The notes beneath the pieces were generated by a model, which ran no database searches, was not told the DNA's origin, and was given only the letters and a program-made list of their open reading frames with translations. The position numbers and the translations under genes are program-made. From Leptospira hartskeerlii (GTDB taxonomy: Bacteria; Spirochaetota; Leptospiria; Leptospirales; Leptospiraceae), in NCBI RefSeq assembly GCF_002811475.1, contig NZ_NPDL01000019.1:1-5971 (forward strand): 5,971 nucleotides of DNA, in the 5' to 3' direction. This document shows positions 5,204 through 5,971 of the stretch, in pieces (the first letter of the stretch is position 1; each line of letters starts with the position of its first letter).

Positions 5204-5884
5204 GTCGTTTTTTACTTTTAACGCGGTAGCAACTGATTCAATAATCTTATCAATGTTATTTTTTATTTGATCATCAGGAATATTGAAATTATCAGTAAGC
5301 AATTTACGTGTTTTTATTTTTGTTATAAATCCAATTTTTCCCGCTACTAAAAGAATATTTTTTTCTAACCCATTTATATTATCTTTAAAATCTGCAGATG
5401 TAATAAGTTTTAACAATTCGCTTATTTTACTCCAATCAGTATCATGCAACATCTCTTTATAATTGTTATGAAGAACGGTTAAATAGTCCAGTGCAAAGAC
5501 TTGCGCTTCTAATTCAAAGGCAAGCAGTGGATCATCTTCAGCAATTTTCAATAAAGTTTCAGTAAACAGCTTATCTTCAATATCATCATTTCCTAAGAAC
5601 GTTGAATCTGCCATTTCGCTAAATGATCCTATAGAAGTTTTAACTGATAGTAACACATCAGCCGATAATTCTGGGAATCGTTTACCTAATTCTTCAATAT
5701 AAATTTCTAACGATAAAGTCTTTCTTTGAAATCTTATAATATCAGCCCACACCTCAATTAAGTAAAGTAAGGCTTTTCTTAACGCTCTTCTCTTTGATTG
5801 TAAGTCAAAAAAGAGGTCCTTCATACTTCCTAAAATCACGCCTATTATGAGAGTAATTAGAGTTTGAATAAATGTAGTTTCCAT
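5198..5884 (-). CDS. membrane-anchored helical protein of unknown function
   Basis: I do not recognise a named family for this 228-residue protein. One hydrophobic helix at about residues 5-21 (FIQTLITLIIGVILGS) is followed by KDLFFDLQSKRRALRKALLYL, a basic stretch consistent with an anchor whose C-terminal part is cytoplasmic. The rest is predicted by eye to be helical and acidic, with many Leu, Ile, Asp and Glu. No catalytic motif is seen. The ATG at 5884 lies only about 24 bases from the cassette start and has no clear ribosome binding site, so expression probably depends on an upstream cassette. The TAA stop is inside the attC R'' heptamer, and the last codons (Asn-Asp-Ala) come from the cassette's end repeat. 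The general layout resembles the c4 protein, but I see no sequence match between them. Confidence 0.75.
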   Translation of the reverse strand: METTFIQTLITLIIGVILGSMKDLFFDLQSKRRALRKALLYLIEVWADIIRFQRKTLSLEIYIEELGKRFPELSADVLLSVKTSIGSFSEMADSTFLGNDDIEDKLFTETLLKIAEDDPLLAFELEAQVFALDYLTVLHNNYKEMLHDTDWSKISELLKLITSADFKDNINGLEKNILLVAGKIGFITKIKTRKLLTDNFNIPDDQIKNNIDKIIESVATALKVKNDA

Positions 5885-5901
5885 GAAGATTTAAAAATGG
5901 C

Positions 5902-5971
5902 GACTAACGACCAAGGCTTGGCGACGTTCGCAATGGCACGAGCTTGCGCACAAGCAAGCGCAGTGACAGAA
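5902..5971 (-). repeat. attC site 9, cut by the window edge
   Basis: It begins with plus GACTAAC (5902-5908), then GACCAAGGCTTGGCGACGTT and the first part of the central arm with GCTTGCGC-ACAA-GCAAGCGC as its tip. The remainder lies outside. It shows that the array continues to the right with at least one more cassette. Confidence 0.87.

Larger units (their letters stand above)
1..5971 (-). mobile_element. integron gene-cassette array (interior part, no integrase seen)
   Basis: Nine related repeats (eight full, one partial) separate eight complete cassettes. All five gene-bearing cassettes read on the minus strand and each gene ends just before or inside a repeat. Core-type heptamers bound each repeat, and in each cassette the first 14-20 bases are the reverse complement of its last 14-20 bases, as expected if each unit is excised as a circle by G/TT cleavage. 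Repeats are GC-rich while inserts are strongly AT-rich. No intI gene, attI site or IS element is visible, so the window could be the middle of a long chromosomal array or an integrase-less attC cluster. Confidence 0.9.

Noticed and set aside
65..5971. CRISPR array or IS terminal repeats as explanation of the repeats
   Set aside because: Repeats are 115-152 bp, variable and internally folded, and spacers are whole genes of very different lengths. No transposase or target duplications are visible. Core heptamers and L boxes fit attC instead.
65..5971. The repeats as a plus-strand structured RNA family
   Set aside because: Covariation and G-T pairs would also fit an RNA, but the core heptamers, position directly after gene stops, and cassette-specific matching of ends are explained by attC and not by an RNA.

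Overview
The window is part of an integron gene-cassette array. Nine GC-rich repeats of about 115-152 bp (eight complete, one cut by the right edge) alternate with AT-rich inserts. Every recognisable gene lies on the minus strand, with its stop codon close to or inside the repeat that follows it. Each repeat opens and closes with a core-type heptamer (RYYYAAC / GTTRRRY, some degenerate), has inner complementary L boxes, and folds best on the strand opposite the genes. These are the hallmarks of attC recombination sites. No integrase (intI) and no attI site are visible, so this is either the interior of a long chromosomal array or an integrase-less attC cluster.

Organism: the inserts are AT-rich, and the toxin-antitoxin pair at 2230-2812 closely resembles, from memory, the ChpI/ChpK pair of Leptospira interrogans. 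A leptospiral spirochaete is my best guess, but it rests mainly on that one pair.

Layout in transcription order, right to left (boundaries are the G/TT cut inside each core): cassette c8 (about 5070-5907) carries a membrane-anchored protein of unknown function. Cassettes c7 (4656-5069), c6 (4344-4655) and c5 (3832-4343) have no convincing gene, though c5 has a good TATAAT box pointing toward c4. c4 (2915-3831) carries a second membrane-anchored coiled-coil protein. c3 (2086-2914) carries chpI-chpK with its own promoter and a perfect 8+8 operator-like palindrome. c2 (884-2085) carries a SIR2-like, probable NAD-consuming protein that could act in phage defence. c1 (71-883) carries a higB-higA toxin-antitoxin pair with its own promoter. 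Only the first 70 bases of c0 are present.

The set is typical of sedentary integrons: two self-promoted toxin-antitoxin cassettes that could stabilise the array, one possible defence effector, two small membrane proteins and several empty cassettes. The most unusual content is in the attC sites. They have covarying hairpins with an invariant one-base bulge, cassette-specific end complementarity that extends well past the core, and a G/A asymmetry at a fixed position. That asymmetry keeps the recombinogenic strand paired through G-T wobbles and leaves the other strand with A-C mismatches.
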